Positions 36,601 to 44,957 of a DNA stretch of 64,000 nt are shown one piece after another. A program made the position numbers and the translations under genes. Origin of the DNA: an uncultured Saprospiraceae bacterium (GTDB taxonomy: Bacteria > Bacteroidota > Bacteroidia > Chitinophagales > Saprospiraceae); contig CALLMH010000002.1 in assembly GCA_938007965.1 (NCBI GenBank), forward strand, positions 28,394 to 92,393, given 5' to 3'. The number at the start of each line of letters is the position of its first letter. Position 1 is the first letter of the stretch. Under the pieces are notes generated by a model. The model did not search any database, was not told the origin of the DNA, and was given only the letters and a program-made list of their open reading frames with translations.

Positions 36601-37399
36601 CAGATCGGTACACACCATCTTGGGTTCTAATACCCATACTTGCATATATTGTACCATCAGAAGTGATTTCTAAGTCTGCCGCTCTGTTAGAAAATCCTTG
36701 GTTACCATTGGATAGTACTGCAGCCCATGTCTGTCCTCCATTGAGTGACATCTGTACTCCGTCTCCTCTAGTTGCGGCCAATAGATTTCCATCAGCGGTA
36801 AATAGTAGTTTTTGGGTAAATTGAAAATCAGAATTATTAGTTGCTTCTAATCTAGTCCATGAGTCACCTCCATCCGTAGATTTATAGATACCATCACCTC
36901 TGTATGCTTCGCCATTGAACCATCCTTCTCCTGTACCTAGGTATAGCGTGTTTAGTTCATTTGGATCTTGCGCGATGGTAGTCACTGCTGGATTTCCGAG
37001 GTAGTTTAGTCGTGTCCATTGAGGATTGGTGGAGGCATCTGTGATCTTCCAAATACCACCAGATACACTACCCACGAATAGGGTGTTGCCAGAAGGATCC
37101 CTCTTGTCTACAAGTATTCCTCTAGTTCTTCCTCCCACATTATTAGGTCCTCTTGATACCCACTCGTCACCTTCTCTACTATCAAGGACTCTGCCCGATT
37201 TGATGATTTCTTGTTTTATAGCATAGAGACTAGCGGTTGGGATATCTCCAGTTATTGGATTAGCTGTCATCTTAGCTTCTTGGTCAGCCATACGCGCCAC
37301 TCTATCACCTTTCGTGAATGGTTTATATTCGATTTTTTCTTTACAAGAGCTGAGAATAAACAATGACACAACAGTCACATAAAATAAGGATTTCTTCAT
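33650..37399 (-). CDS. Giant sortilin/VPS10-like beta-propeller protein with lipobox and T9SS sorting domain
   Basis: The 1249-residue protein starts with a lipoprotein-like signal (LFILSSCKEK). It has a long sortilin/BNR-type propeller region (about residues 80-745, with repeated STDGGDSWTRL and SDDGGFQW motifs), a Calx-beta-like domain (about 775-870, PSSTAVLGEDYDI...VLPAGEKTTSFDI), another beta domain, and a type A T9SS sorting domain (FDLSGRLISN...MPTGIYIQSYL). The combination of lipobox and T9SS domain is unusual. The propeller suggests surface binding of a polymer or protein; no catalytic residues can be assigned. A paralogue of equal design is at 52268-56014. Confidence 0.85.
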   Translation of the reverse strand: MKKSLFYVTVVSLFILSSCKEKIEYKPFTKGDRVARMADQEAKMTANPITGDIPTASLYAIKQEIIKSGRVLDSREGDEWVSRGPNNVGGRTRGILVDKRDPSGNTLFVGSVSGGIWKITDASTNPQWTRLNYLGNPAVTTIAQDPNELNTLYLGTGEGWFNGEAYRGDGIYKSTDGGDSWTRLEATNNSDFQFTQKLLFTADGNLLAATRGDGVQMSLNGGQTWAAVLSNGNQGFSNRAADLEITSDGTIYASMGIRTQDGVYRSDDGGFQWDFKELGIDDYERIEIATSQNDPNIVVALAQHASTNQVRAILVSTDKGNNWSEKNGGFNFLSTMARDQAWYDLSVAIDPNNSDRIYIGGINLYRTTNGGNSWSQMSEWFTGTGTEYVHADQHFAQFLDGSSDKMFFGNDGGLWMTENATASTPTIEDLSRGYVSTQFYACDIHPEEGNDFFIAGAQDNGTVWVNQPGLEDGIDINGGDGAYCHINQINPNFMVVASQFGGFRATTNGNFNSLDSYSQPGGEDIAFINPTDLDDVNNVLYSGHLEGEYYRTNLVSKARTEVSIPQLFSDQVSALEVDPNNSDLLYLGTDEGNVVRVTNPRSENPSGELLRSGSGYVRSVNVDVFDSDRLLITYSNFGVVSVFLSEDKGATWTSIEGDLPDMPVRWGIFNPSNSKEVILGTELGIWLAEADGANTSWSNISPEIGLVRVDMIKYRKSDLEMLAGTYGKGLYTSSRFAVPSISFNNNNVSISPIGELDDDFCNLVDTRTISISTPVPFDVDANITLNIDPSSTAVLGEDYDILDDEIVLPAGEKTTSFDIQIFDNALIDGDKLLDITLESDQDVLRDNIKINILENDEEFNIQGVSSDVTVGNGTLEGPNVFRGYWGNARTQLLYSKEILDATDLKAGLIGEISFNLVEKKSTAPFQNFTISIGEVSNDEIEGELFIEDGNLTTVYNGSVTTELGMNRITFDTPFEYNGQNNLLIEICYDNPGTTDDDKIASSVADYTALITQFADGQTGCTTIGNLRVAQQLPNIILTNIGPKNIYNQTERIFSSELPAGEIAYFKGGDSLLCAVENLGPTDACVVTNLFSNSAEANTDFGMLFIDRIHYVTTENDGQDVSLTIFMPKEGSEEWFSEDIKGLYTTDEPEVGDQIDWEYLDITLVESNSKYIAFTMPYMGEGYYTVGQEVFSSSNDIEFDENYDQVVIFDLSGRLISNNDNIGNEMPTGIYIQSYLRNGAIVHSKKIFVE

Positions 37400-38098
37400 A
37401 TCGGTATTAATTGATGTTTTTGATATTGAAATGATTTAAAAACTAGTGTTAAAATGATTTGCAAGTGCCCTGTAGCTTTGTACAGAATTTAAATTTTGAA
37501 AATCCAAGCTGAAATATTGAGATTCAATGGCTTGCAAAGGAATTAACATTGTGTTCTTAAATCACATCAGTTTATATTTTAAGCGAAAATATACTTTTTC
37601 ATGTAAGGCACGTGTCAAATAGAACACATTTCACGAATAAATTAAAAAACTGTCTTTTGGCTTAACAATACAGAAACTTTATAAGGCGATAGGAAACAAT
37701 ATTCTACATGCTAGAGAATAGTCCTTATTTGTAGATTAGTAGTTTGTCGGTTTTCGAATTATACATTATTTAGATCGCTCATAATGCTGTTCACATAATC
37801 AAGAAATTCAAGCAATTTGGCAATAATAATGGATGATATATTTATAACATTTTGAATCGCATCTCTATTTTTCGACGTGTAATCGGATAATTATCAGTCG
37901 TTGTTGGATGCCTTTCCTCAGTTTGTAGGATACTATGCTGCACGCACTTTTTATTAATCCAGCATATTGACAAAAAACGATTTTATATATTGCATCTATA
38001 AAGTTATATTGTGGGAACACATAAAATCAAAGTTGAGTACCTAGCCTAAATATCTGAAGTCATTGAGAGGAGTGGACCAACAATCAAAATAAATAAAA
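37400..38098. other. 699-bp divergent intergenic region
   Basis: This AT-rich gap separates the T9SS propeller gene (minus) from the small barrel gene (plus). I looked for coding remnants, operator copies and strong hairpins and saw none. Promoters for both genes are presumably here. Confidence 0.4.
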
Positions 38099-38806
38099 AT
38101 GAAAAAATACATATTAATTGTTTGCATAGCGATAGGTTGTAGTACCATTTCGACAGCTCAATATTATTATGGAGTGAAAGGTGGATTGGGATTAAATATG
38201 CAGCGATGGAATAGTTTCGAGCGAGATATATTATTTACACCATTGGTAGACCTGTATGTAGAGTCACATGATGATCCTATTAATAAACTTTATGCGTCAT
38301 TAGGTTTTCATACGAGAGGGAGTGCTATCAGAGGTTTTGGATTCCAATCTTTTAATTCATATAGATTCAATAATATAGCATTGGAAGCAGGATTCAAGCA
38401 GATGCTGAGTGTGTCAAAAAAGTATAACCCATACTACATGCTTGCTGGACGATTAGAATATACTGTTAGTACAAATTTGGATGGCGGTGGTCTACAATTC
38501 AGTTTATTGAATTTGGTAGATGATAATTTTGTCAATAGATTTAATTACGGTCTTACGATTGGCGGTGGTTTTGAGTTTCAGTGGGATGATACGAAGGTCA
38601 TATTCGTAGAAGCTTCAATAAATCCTGATGCATCAAGGCAATACGATCAGCCTTCGACAGCCGTAATTACAAACCCCAATCCTAGCCCATTTAATCCCAA
38701 TCAGACGATTACTATTCTTCCTCAAGAAGTAAGAAATGTTAGCTTAGAACTGAAAGTAGGAATTAAGTTTCTCGGTGGATATTGGGAAGAAGATGGAGAA
38801 TACTAG
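38099..38806 (+). CDS. Outer-membrane beta-barrel protein of unknown function
   Basis: The 235-residue product has a signal peptide (ISTAQ) and alternating beta strands (YYYGVKGGLGLNMQRW, YTVSTNLDGGGLQFSLLNL, FNYGLTIGGGFEFQWDD, VSLELKVGIKFLG), consistent with an 8- to 10-stranded barrel of the PorT-like/outer-membrane beta-barrel class common in Bacteroidota. A proline-rich loop (NPNPSPFNPNQ) lies near residue 200. No partner or substrate is suggested. The next gene on the same strand starts 94 bp later but encodes a cytosolic amidohydrolase, so a functional link is doubtful. Confidence 0.75.
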   Translation: MKKYILIVCIAIGCSTISTAQYYYGVKGGLGLNMQRWNSFERDILFTPLVDLYVESHDDPINKLYASLGFHTRGSAIRGFGFQSFNSYRFNNIALEAGFKQMLSVSKKYNPYYMLAGRLEYTVSTNLDGGGLQFSLLNLVDDNFVNRFNYGLTIGGGFEFQWDDTKVIFVEASINPDASRQYDQPSTAVITNPNPSPFNPNQTITILPQEVRNVSLELKVGIKFLGGYWEEDGEY

Positions 38807-38900
38807 ATAATGAGTGCATGATTCGATTCAGGAGACTATTGATTGAAATATTCCTTTCATTCCATTTCGTATTTACCGTAAGAAAACAGACTTTTGCGGC

Positions 38901-40082
38901 ATGAAAAAATACACAGCTGATAAAATATTTACACTTGTAGGTGAGCCATTAGAGAATCATGTAGTGATAACAGATAATGACGGCGTAATCAAAAGCATAG
39001 ACCCGATAGCTGATCATGATGTAAGTTCCGTAAATTCTTATAAAGGAATTATAACACCTGGTTTTGTAAATACGCATTGCCATCTCGAATTATCTCATAT
39101 GAAAGGCCTAGTAGATACAGGGACGGGATTGATACCATTCATAAGTAATGTAGTAAAGCATAGGGATTTTCCAGAGGAACAAATATTAGATGCAATTGCG
39201 AATGCTGATCAAGAGATGTATGATGAGGGGATAGTCGCAGTAGGTGATATATCAAATAAAGCGGATACGGCCGTAACGAAGGCTAAGTCAAAAATTAATT
39301 ACTACACATTTGTAGAGATGTTTGACTTTATGCAATCTGCAATGACTGACGATACTATAGATCAATATAAAGAAGTATTTGACGCACATTCTGATGAAAA
39401 TGGAAATCGAAAGTGCTTCGTTCCTCATGCACCATACTCTGTAAGTGAAGGCTTATACGAGTATATTAGAAATGAAAATTATCAAGACGATACGGTAAGT
39501 ATTCATAATCAAGAAACGGCTGCAGAGCAAGAACTCTTTAAAACTAAAACAGGTGAATTTCTTAAGTTCTATGAAGGATTTGGATTTGGTCTTGATAAAC
39601 TAGAAGCCACGGGTAACGGAAGCATCTACCATGCTATGAAATATATGAATGCGATGATGAAAACACTCTTCGTACACAATACCATGACCACAGCAGCCGA
39701 TATCGCCGCGGCACACGATTGGAACTATAGAACATACTGGGCCACTTGTGCCAACGCGAATCTATACATAGAAAATCGACTTCCAGACTATCAAGCATTT
39801 ATAGATGCTGATGCGAAAATGACAATAGGAACCGATAGCCTCACCTCCAATTGGCAGTTGTCTATCTTAGAAGAAATGAAAACCATCAAAAAATATAAGT
39901 CCTATGTACCTGTGGAGACGCTCATAACCTGGGCTTGTAAAAATGGTGCTGAAGCGCTGGGCTATGATGATCAATTCGGCACTTTAGAAATCGGGAAACG
40001 GCCTGGATTAGTGCACATAGATGCCAGTGTAGCCGATGATGGTACTGTTGATATATCTACAGCAAATGCAAGAAGAATATAA
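38901..40082 (+). CDS. Amidohydrolase-family deaminase (ATZ/TRZ-like)
   Basis: The 393-residue cytosolic metal hydrolase carries the metal ligands HCHLELSH (about residues 54-61), a histidine in FVPHAPYSVS, another in SIHNQETAAE, and the catalytic aspartate in IGTDSLTSN. The order fits the ATZ/TRZ/guanine-deaminase branch of the amidohydrolase superfamily. Possible substrates include aminodeoxyfutalosine (menaquinone pathway) or an N-heterocycle; the sequence does not decide and no menaquinone genes are nearby. It is convergent with rlmF, with 15 bp between stops. No signal peptide. Confidence 0.82.
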   Translation: MKKYTADKIFTLVGEPLENHVVITDNDGVIKSIDPIADHDVSSVNSYKGIITPGFVNTHCHLELSHMKGLVDTGTGLIPFISNVVKHRDFPEEQILDAIANADQEMYDEGIVAVGDISNKADTAVTKAKSKINYYTFVEMFDFMQSAMTDDTIDQYKEVFDAHSDENGNRKCFVPHAPYSVSEGLYEYIRNENYQDDTVSIHNQETAAEQELFKTKTGEFLKFYEGFGFGLDKLEATGNGSIYHAMKYMNAMMKTLFVHNTMTTAADIAAAHDWNYRTYWATCANANLYIENRLPDYQAFIDADAKMTIGTDSLTSNWQLSILEEMKTIKKYKSYVPVETLITWACKNGAEALGYDDQFGTLEIGKRPGLVHIDASVADDGTVDISTANARRI

Positions 40083-40097
40083 ATGATGAAGTTGGTA

Positions 40098-41027
40098 TTA
40101 ATATCTCCAAGCAAGTATCCTACTTATTTTCTGACCTTGTCCCATTTCTATAATCTTCACGTTTTTGACTCTGGCGGATTTTAGGGCTCTTTCTAGGGGT
40201 GCAAGGCTCGATTTCTTAGAAACTAGCGTAGTGAACCACTTACAGAGGTGGGGTAGTTTACGACTTTCGTGAATGATATGTTTTATGAACTCTACCTCAC
40301 CGCCTGGATATGATAGCTCTGTAGATTGTCCGCCAAAGTTAAGTGATCCTTTTTTATTTCGTTTTCCGAGGTTGTTCCATTTTCTGTTTGTTGCTGCAGC
40401 GGCCTCTTCTTGTGATCCGTGGAATGGAGGATTGCAAATGCACGCATCGAAAGTTTCTTCTCTTCTCACCACTCCAAAGAATATCTTATTTGCTTCTTTC
40501 TGAAACGCGACTTGAATATGCTTTTTGAGTTTATTTGCTTCTACGATCATAGAAGCGGCCTTATATGCCCTAGGATCTACCTCGCTCGCTAGGAATTCCC
40601 AGCCGTATATCGCATTGCCGAGTAGTGGATATATGCAGTTAGAACCAGTTCCTATATCTAGGATTCTTATTTTATCAGATGGGTCTTTTTTTCTTTTCCA
40701 GTCATCTTTTTTAGGTTCTTCTTTTTTGAATCCGAGAAGATCAGCTATATAATGTATGTGGTCGGCTCGACCAGGTATCGGTGGACATAGATATCCATCA
40801 GGGATAGCCCACTTATGTATTCCGTAATGGGCGGATAGTAATGCTCCATTGAGTGCTCTCACGGATGATGGTACACTGAAATCTATCGTAAGATTTTCAT
40901 ACTCGTTTTCAAAAACATGGCCTTCTAGCGCAGGATATTTGGATACTAGAAATTCAAAGTCATATCCATCCTTATGAAGATTTCTAGGGTGTAGAGGTGA
41001 TTTTTTCTTTTTTTGCTCTTGTGCCAT
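40098..41027 (-). CDS. rlmF: 23S rRNA (adenine(1618)-N(6))-methyltransferase
   Basis: The 309-residue SAM-dependent methyltransferase matches the RlmF/YbiN family. The N-terminus has HPRNLHKDGYDF and IPDGYLCPPIPGRADHIHYIADLL, both hallmarks of the family. The SAM-binding motif is ILDIGTGSNCIYPLLG, and the catalytic NPPF motif for amino-adenine methylation is in CICNPPFHGS. It should methylate A1618 of 23S rRNA. It stands alone, convergent with the amidohydrolase gene. Length is normal. Confidence 0.95.
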   Translation of the reverse strand: MAQEQKKKKSPLHPRNLHKDGYDFEFLVSKYPALEGHVFENEYENLTIDFSVPSSVRALNGALLSAHYGIHKWAIPDGYLCPPIPGRADHIHYIADLLGFKKEEPKKDDWKRKKDPSDKIRILDIGTGSNCIYPLLGNAIYGWEFLASEVDPRAYKAASMIVEANKLKKHIQVAFQKEANKIFFGVVRREETFDACICNPPFHGSQEEAAAATNRKWNNLGKRNKKGSLNFGGQSTELSYPGGEVEFIKHIIHESRKLPHLCKWFTTLVSKKSSLAPLERALKSARVKNVKIIEMGQGQKISRILAWRY

Positions 41028-41136
41028 GGTAGATCAGGGTTTTGTAATTGCAAAGATAGGAATTCATTCGACGACGGATGGAGAATCATAGTGTCATCTG
41101 TATTTTATCCACGTAAAGGCAAAGCAAATATTATAA

Positions 41137-42834
41137 TTAATTTCTTCTTCTGTTCCTTACTTTCGATTCTAGTGCTTTATAGTGATTGTATGGCGTCCAA
41201 TCTGTAAATTGATAGTCGTCTAGCTTGCTGAGCGCACGCCAGAGGTTTTGATTGTTCTTATTTACAAGTGACCTCATTTTCTTTTCTTCCAGTTTGTTCT
41301 GTTTCTTAAGTTCTTTGATTTCTTGATTGAAAAGGTTCGTATGGTCTTCTATTATTTTTATTTCTTTTTTGAATTGAAGTACCGTGAGTGGAGTCATTTC
41401 AAATATGAACGTTCTGTCAAAGTTTATAAGTGGAGTCACCTCATATTTTGTTTCTTCTCCAGCTCTAAATCGATTTACATGAAAGAAGGCATTCACATGA
41501 AGTTTCGATTTTATGCCAAGGGGTTGGATTTTGACTTTCAGAGCAGATCCATCATCTATCCTAGGTGGATGTTCGAAATGTTCAAGGCCGATGGCTTTGA
41601 TGTCTTCTAAAGACAGATATTTTTTATTCTGAAGATATGACTTAAACTTCGAACTCAGATAGATGTAGCTGGTCATCGTATCTAATTTACTTTCTACTAT
41701 ATCTTGCTCATTCCAGAAGTCCTCAGAATACGGATTTACCCATACTTTTTGATAGTCAGTAAGTGGAGAGTAGTCGATATCTGTAATGTTATCTAGGAAT
41801 GGATTTTCGAAATCATAGAAGTGGAATGCCAGCTTGTTTTCAGATTTCACACCATTAAGTATATAGGTGTAGCTGACATCAATATGAGACAAGAAAGTCA
41901 TTTCTTGGTATTGGCTAAACTGATATTTGAAGTCCATCTTGGTCATCTTTATCGGCGTTCCCGTTCGTACACTTTTGAATTTTACCGTTTTGGGATTGAT
42001 GATGGTATTGTGTATTTCTACAAAATCATTGGTCTCTTTTTCTACTGTAATCTTAGAAGAAAATGAATTAGTAGAGTCTAAAGGAGTGCTAGTAATTACA
42101 AAGTACTCCTTTTCATTACTGGAAAACTCACTGTAGCTGGCATCAAAGTACTTCACCATTTTTTTCTTGGAGGAATGGGAGATTATAGACGGATATAATA
42201 CTTGCTGATCCTTGTCAAATATCCAGTCCAACTTCATTACATCGAATAAGTCCAAGGTCAGTATGATGTCATTCTCTACATTGATATGTGATTTTCCATG
42301 TTTGAATTTCCAATCATAGATTCTTCTGTTTTTGTGTTTGTAGTTATACAGAACTTCGGTCTGATCGGCCCATTCTCCATTGTTTATAGATTCTCTTTTC
42401 ACAAAAAGTTTAGTGTCGACCTCATCTCCATCTTCTTTTTGATATTCTTTTCGAGCCTTGGCTAGGGTTTTATAGGGAGAGATGTAGTTTTTGTCTGTGA
42501 TGACAACTTCGTCTGTTATTATCCCATCGTTTTTCATTCGGATGGTCATGTTTTGCTCACTCAAAATTAAGGTAGTATCCCGAAATCCTAAAAAAGTAAT
42601 TGTAACACTTTGACCTTTACGACCTTTGATAGAGAAGTATCCATCATCATTGGTGAAGGTGAATTGCCCTTTTGGAGTGTACACAGAAGCATAGGGTAGT
42701 GGACTATTGTCATCATTTGATATCACTTGGCCGTTAATTTTGGATTGCGCCTGAGATTGAAGGGAAAGGAGAATACTTAAGCTTACAATAGTGTAAACAG
42801 TGGAAAGTATTGATGTATATTTTCTAACAATCAT
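41137..42834 (-). CDS. Exported protein with carboxypeptidase-regulatory-like domain, function unknown
   Basis: The 565-residue protein has a signal peptide (LQSQAQ) and a carboxypeptidase-D regulatory-like/CnaB-type domain (INGQVISNDDNSPLPYASVY...GYFSIKGRKGQSVTITFLGF, about residues 32-105), like the N-terminus of many TonB receptors and DUF5686-type proteins. The rest (about 130-560) is mostly beta-rich and charged with no domain I recognise, ending in a basic helical stretch. No plug or barrel is visible, so it is not a receptor. It lies alone between rlmF and sucB. An envelope location is inferred. Confidence 0.75.
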   Translation of the reverse strand: MIVRKYTSILSTVYTIVSLSILLSLQSQAQSKINGQVISNDDNSPLPYASVYTPKGQFTFTNDDGYFSIKGRKGQSVTITFLGFRDTTLILSEQNMTIRMKNDGIITDEVVITDKNYISPYKTLAKARKEYQKEDGDEVDTKLFVKRESINNGEWADQTEVLYNYKHKNRRIYDWKFKHGKSHINVENDIILTLDLFDVMKLDWIFDKDQQVLYPSIISHSSKKKMVKYFDASYSEFSSNEKEYFVITSTPLDSTNSFSSKITVEKETNDFVEIHNTIINPKTVKFKSVRTGTPIKMTKMDFKYQFSQYQEMTFLSHIDVSYTYILNGVKSENKLAFHFYDFENPFLDNITDIDYSPLTDYQKVWVNPYSEDFWNEQDIVESKLDTMTSYIYLSSKFKSYLQNKKYLSLEDIKAIGLEHFEHPPRIDDGSALKVKIQPLGIKSKLHVNAFFHVNRFRAGEETKYEVTPLINFDRTFIFEMTPLTVLQFKKEIKIIEDHTNLFNQEIKELKKQNKLEEKKMRSLVNKNNQNLWRALSKLDDYQFTDWTPYNHYKALESKVRNRRRN

Positions 42835-42982
42835 ATCTATATTGTATAACTATCTATGAATATCGTAAATTTTGATGTGAGTTCCAAAAATGTTTGCTTT
42901 CTTGACTTTGAGGAGACAAGAAATATTTGGATGAAATGGATAGCTTGAGTTTTGTTTTTTGCTGCGCAAAATTGCTTTTTCG

Positions 42983-43002
42983 GCGGACAATGAATTGTCC
43001 GC
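42983..43002. other. Perfect 9-bp-arm inverted repeat
   Basis: GCGGACAAT-GA-ATTGTCCGC lies in the gap between the sucB terminator and the carboxypeptidase-regulatory-like gene. It is G/C-richer than its surroundings. There is no T run, so an operator or structured RNA is possible. It lies about 150 bp upstream of the minus-strand gene start at 42834. Confidence 0.4.
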
Positions 43003-43047
43003 GACATTAGGATTTGAAGCCCCAAAAACTTAATATATGAATAGAAA

Positions 43048-43075
43048 AAGCCCACTTAAGTCAATAAGCGGGCTT
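43048..43075 (-). terminator. Intrinsic terminator downstream of sucB
   Basis: AAGCCC-A-CTTA / TAAG-C-GGGCTT form an 11-bp stem with one mismatch and are followed on the minus strand by TTTTTCTAT. The position, 110 bp after the sucB stop, fits termination of that transcript. Confidence 0.75.
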
Positions 43076-43184
43076 GTATATTGGAATTTGTAGAATCTAT
43101 CTTATAGTGATTTAGCAATTCAGTAAAATGATATTGATAAATTGATCTTTTTCGCAAACACTAAAGTGAATTGAAAATTCGAAA

Positions 43185-44420
43185 TTAAATATTCAACAAC
43201 AACTTCATTGGATCTTCTAATTGTTCTTTTACTTTCACTAAGAATGTAACAGATGTGCTACCATCTATCACTCTATGATCATAAGACAGTGCTAGGTTCA
43301 TCATCGGTCTGATTACTACTTGGCCATCTACAGCTATCGGTCTTTCTTTGATGGTGTGCATGCCAAGTATTGCCGATTGTGGCTCATTGATGATCGGCGT
43401 ACTAAGTAATGATCCGAATACTCCACCGTTAGTGATGGTGAATGTTCCACCTTTCATCTCATCCAACGTCAGTTTTCCTTCTCTAGCTTTAGCGGCTAGT
43501 GCTTTGATAGCGATTTCTATCTCATGGAAATCCATTGATTCCACATTTTTTACTGGAGGTACAACTAGTCCCGTAGGCGTACTAATTGCGATTGAGATAT
43601 CTACAAACTCATTGTATACGATGTTATTGCCATTAATCATTGCGTTTACATCAGGCATCTCCATGAGTACATTCGCACATGCTTTGGCGAATAATGACAT
43701 GAACCCTAACTTTACACCATGTTTCTCTACGAATTTTTCTTGTACCTTCTTTCTCAGCTTCATCACTTCTGACAGATCTACTTCATTGAAGGTAGTAAGC
43801 ATCGCAGTATTGTTCTTTGCAGAGACGAGTCTTGTTGCGATTGTTCTACGCATACGACTCATCTTTTCTTCTCTTACATTTCTACTGTATGCAGTTGATG
43901 CACTTTGTGGTGATGCTTCGGGTGTACTTGCAGCTGCGGGAGCTGGTTTATTCTGTGCTGCTTTTTGAGCATCTTCTTTCGTTATACGACCGTCTTTTCC
44001 CGATCCAGAGACATCACTTGGGTTGACATTGTTTTCTCTTAGTATTTTTCCAGCTGCAGGTGATGGGTGACCTGTTGCATAGTTTGCTGATTGTGCAGGA
44101 GCGGCTGGCGCTTCTTCAGTTTTTGTTTCAGCTGGGGCAGATTCTTCTTTAGCAGGTGTTGATTTTTCTGCAGGTGCAGCAAAGCTTGTGTCTATTTTAG
44201 CTACCAATCCTCCGATTTCTATATCATCATCCTCAGCTGCTACGTATATGAGCTTACCTTCAGCTTCTGCGGGAAACTCCAATGTTGCTTTATCTGATTC
44301 AAACTCACAGATTGGCTCATCTAATTTTACGAAGTCACCATTTTCTTTTAACCATTGTGACAATGTTACTTCTGTGATTGATTCTCCAATAGTGGGAACT
44401 CTCATTTCTACTATAGCCAT
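43185..44420 (-). CDS. sucB: Dihydrolipoamide succinyltransferase (E2 of 2-oxoglutarate dehydrogenase)
   Basis: The 411-residue TCA-cycle enzyme transfers the succinyl group from lipoamide to CoA. The N-terminal lipoyl domain has its lipoylated lysine at position 44 in [11 protein letters not shown]. An alanine/proline/glutamate-rich linker follows, then the E3-binding domain ([33 protein letters not shown], about 117-150), then the catalytic acyltransferase domain ending with the active-site motif [10 protein letters not shown]. The E1 gene sucA often lies directly upstream in Bacteroidota, but here the upstream 540 bp hold only an aminotransferase remnant, so sucA must be elsewhere. Confidence 0.94.
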   Translation of the reverse strand: MAIVEMRVPTIGESITEVTLSQWLKENGDFVKLDEPICEFESDKATLEFPAEAEGKLIYVAAEDDDIEIGGLVAKIDTSFAAPAEKSTPAKEESAPAETKTEEAPAAPAQSANYATGHPSPAAGKILRENNVNPSDVSGSGKDGRITKEDAQKAAQNKPAPAAASTPEASPQSASTAYSRNVREEKMSRMRRTIATRLVSAKNNTAMLTTFNEVDLSEVMKLRKKVQEKFVEKHGVKLGFMSLFAKACANVLMEMPDVNAMINGNNIVYNEFVDISIAISTPTGLVVPPVKNVESMDFHEIEIAIKALAAKAREGKLTLDEMKGGTFTITNGGVFGSLLSTPIINEPQSAILGMHTIKERPIAVDGQVVIRPMMNLALSYDHRVIDGSTSVTFLVKVKEQLEDPMKLLLNI

Positions 44421-44660
44421 ATTAATCTGCGTTTTTTTTATTAATCATTTTAAAAATCTCTGAGCAAATTTGCGGCTTTAATTTCTTATATGCCAAGAAA
44501 GGAATGATGAATGTACTTTTATTTTAGGTTATGTATAAATTTATTTTAGACGAGTCTAAATTTCATACATTTCTAGTTTTGAAGAAGTAATGTTTGTTCA
44601 TCAACGTATCATGATTATCCATTGAAATGATTCTCATATATATATTCACCGATCATATCA

Positions 44661-44860
44661 TTACAAAATTAAAGCCTCACTTCCTCCCGTGGTTACTAAT
44701 ATGTCGTTTTTTGAAACCTCAATATCGTGCTTTGCATAGTATTCTGAAAGTTTTATCTGCAAGCTTTCATTACCTGCAGAGTGACTGTAAGCCATAGTAA
44801 ACAAGCCATGATTTTGACTGCATCGAGAGCTACTTGCGGAGTTTCAATATCTGGTTGCTA
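44661..44860 (-). pseudogene. Decayed N-terminal fragment of a PLP-dependent class I aminotransferase
   Basis: On the minus strand the sequence reads QPDIETPQVALDAVK, then after a one-base loss near 44812 continues in another frame as NHGLFTMAYSHSAGNES and IEVSKNDILVTTGGSEAL. These are consecutive blocks of aspartate/aromatic aminotransferases (GQPDIETP..., YSHSAGNES, TTGGSEAL). The fragment is closed by an in-frame TAG just before QPD, where the family has glycine, and by a TAA after SEALIL. A few further bases downstream (to about 44610) still faintly resemble the next family block. Start, N-terminus and the whole PLP-lysine half are missing. It is a non-functional relic between sucB and tamB. 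Confidence 0.85.
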
Positions 44861-44957
44861 AAAAATATGGCTTTAAAAATTAACACTACCAAAACAAAAC
44901 CTAACCTATCGCTAACATCAAACAAACGAAGAAATAGTTAGTTTTGTCAATACATAA

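Noticed and set aside
38099-40082. Barrel protein and amidohydrolase as a functional operon
   Set aside because: They share strand and have a 94-bp gap, but an outer-membrane barrel and a cytosolic deaminase give no sensible joint role.
42837-43055. 72-aa minus-strand ORF upstream of the carboxypeptidase-regulatory-like gene
   Set aside because: It spans an inverted repeat and part of a terminator and has no protein-like features, so it is not credible as a gene.
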